Part shown: one piece after another, positions 4,808 through 5,037 of the stretch | Layout of the letters: each line of letters begins with the position of its first letter | How positions within the stretch are numbered: the stretch's first letter is position 1 | Notes under the pieces: model-generated | The model's database searches: none | The model's input: the letters and a program-made list of their open reading frames with translations, nothing else | Told to the model about the DNA's origin: nothing | Made by a program: the position numbers and the translations under genes | Assembly (NCBI GenBank): GCA_002311315.1 | Contig: DBZZ01000008.1 | Location: forward strand, 288-5,324 | Direction: 5' to 3' | DNA length: 5,037 nt | Source of the DNA: Methylococcaceae bacterium UBA1147 | GTDB taxonomy: Bacteria; Pseudomonadota; Gammaproteobacteria; Methylococcales; UBA1147

Positions 4808-5011
4808 TTATTCAGACTGGCGGGTCATTTGGAGCTTACAGCGTTTACACTCAACCTTTTCAACTGAGTCACCAGCACCGAACCCAAAAGTTACGTCGAT
4901 CACACGGAAATCATGGAATCCCACCAAACACAAAAGCCGGCCAATCGTCACCGGCAACTTACTCTTCCGTTCAGTCAATGCATCGCACCTCTGGGCTATG
5001 GAGACAGGCAC
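4808..5011 (-). CDS. Small putative zinc-binding protein (DUF1660-like)
   Basis: A 67-residue ORF with a possible zinc site: C28-x4-H33 in LLCLVGFHDF and C55-x2-C58 in ECKRCKLQ. The layout, a Cys-x-x-Gly-x-His motif, a beta-rich middle of about 20 residues and a Cys-x-Arg-Cys knuckle, resembles small prophage-associated proteins of the DUF1660 type. That assignment is from memory and tentative. The longest start is GTG at 5011, just after an in-frame TGA at 5015-5017, and has poor upstream signals. A TTG at codon 19 (4957) has GGAAG 6 bases before it and gives 49 residues that keep the whole zinc pattern, so the protein may be shorter. It is convergent with the hydrolase gene. The window ends 26 bases upstream of the GTG, so its operon context is not visible. 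Confidence 0.5.
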   Translation of the reverse strand: MPVSIAQRCDALTERKSKLPVTIGRLLCLVGFHDFRVIDVTFGFGAGDSVEKVECKRCKLQMTRQSE

Positions 5012-5037
5012 AGCTCAGGCAAGTATTCCGACAAGGA

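Overview
This window carries most of a mercury-resistance (mer) operon on the minus strand, with an unrelated alpha/beta-hydrolase gene divergent from it on the plus strand. The mer proteins resemble the Tn21/Tn501-type systems of Pseudomonadota, and base composition is intermediate. A gamma- or beta-proteobacterium is the most likely host, but nothing here identifies it further. No transposase, resolvase, integrase, tRNA, rRNA or CRISPR array is visible.

Minus strand, in transcription order (right to left). A MerR-type promoter/operator at 3538-3569 has a long spacer and matches the classical mer operator in half-site spacing. It is followed by a GTG-started gene (3478-3113) for a single-span membrane protein whose tail carries three copies of a repeat. 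Five bases later comes a 29-codon ORF for a hydrophobic peptide with two cysteines (3107-3018), then a gap of about 200 bases. The recognisable mer genes follow: merT (2820-2422), merP (2410-2093), a merF-like gene (2088-1858) and merA (1901 or 1823 to 153). MerP should bind Hg(II) in the periplasm, MerT and the MerF-like protein should carry it across the inner membrane, and MerA should reduce it to Hg(0) with NADPH. The two genes next to the promoter match no mer component I know and are the main novelty.

Plus strand. Where merR is usually found, divergent from the mer promoter, there is instead a short uncertain ORF (3629-3784). Its stop overlaps the GTG start of a membrane-anchored serine hydrolase of the BEM46/ABHD13/YfhR-like group (3781-4581). 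Two neighbouring palindromes (3745-3756 and 3758-3772) lie just before that start. This part is visibly more AT-rich than merA. No merR, merD, merE or merB lies in the window, so the regulator must be outside it.

Ends. Bases 1-152, downstream of merA, hold no supported gene but include a 20-base near-perfect palindrome. Bases 4582-4807 hold no convincing gene. At the right edge a small minus-strand ORF (5011-4808) encodes a probable zinc-binding protein with a C-x4-H ... C-x2-C pattern.
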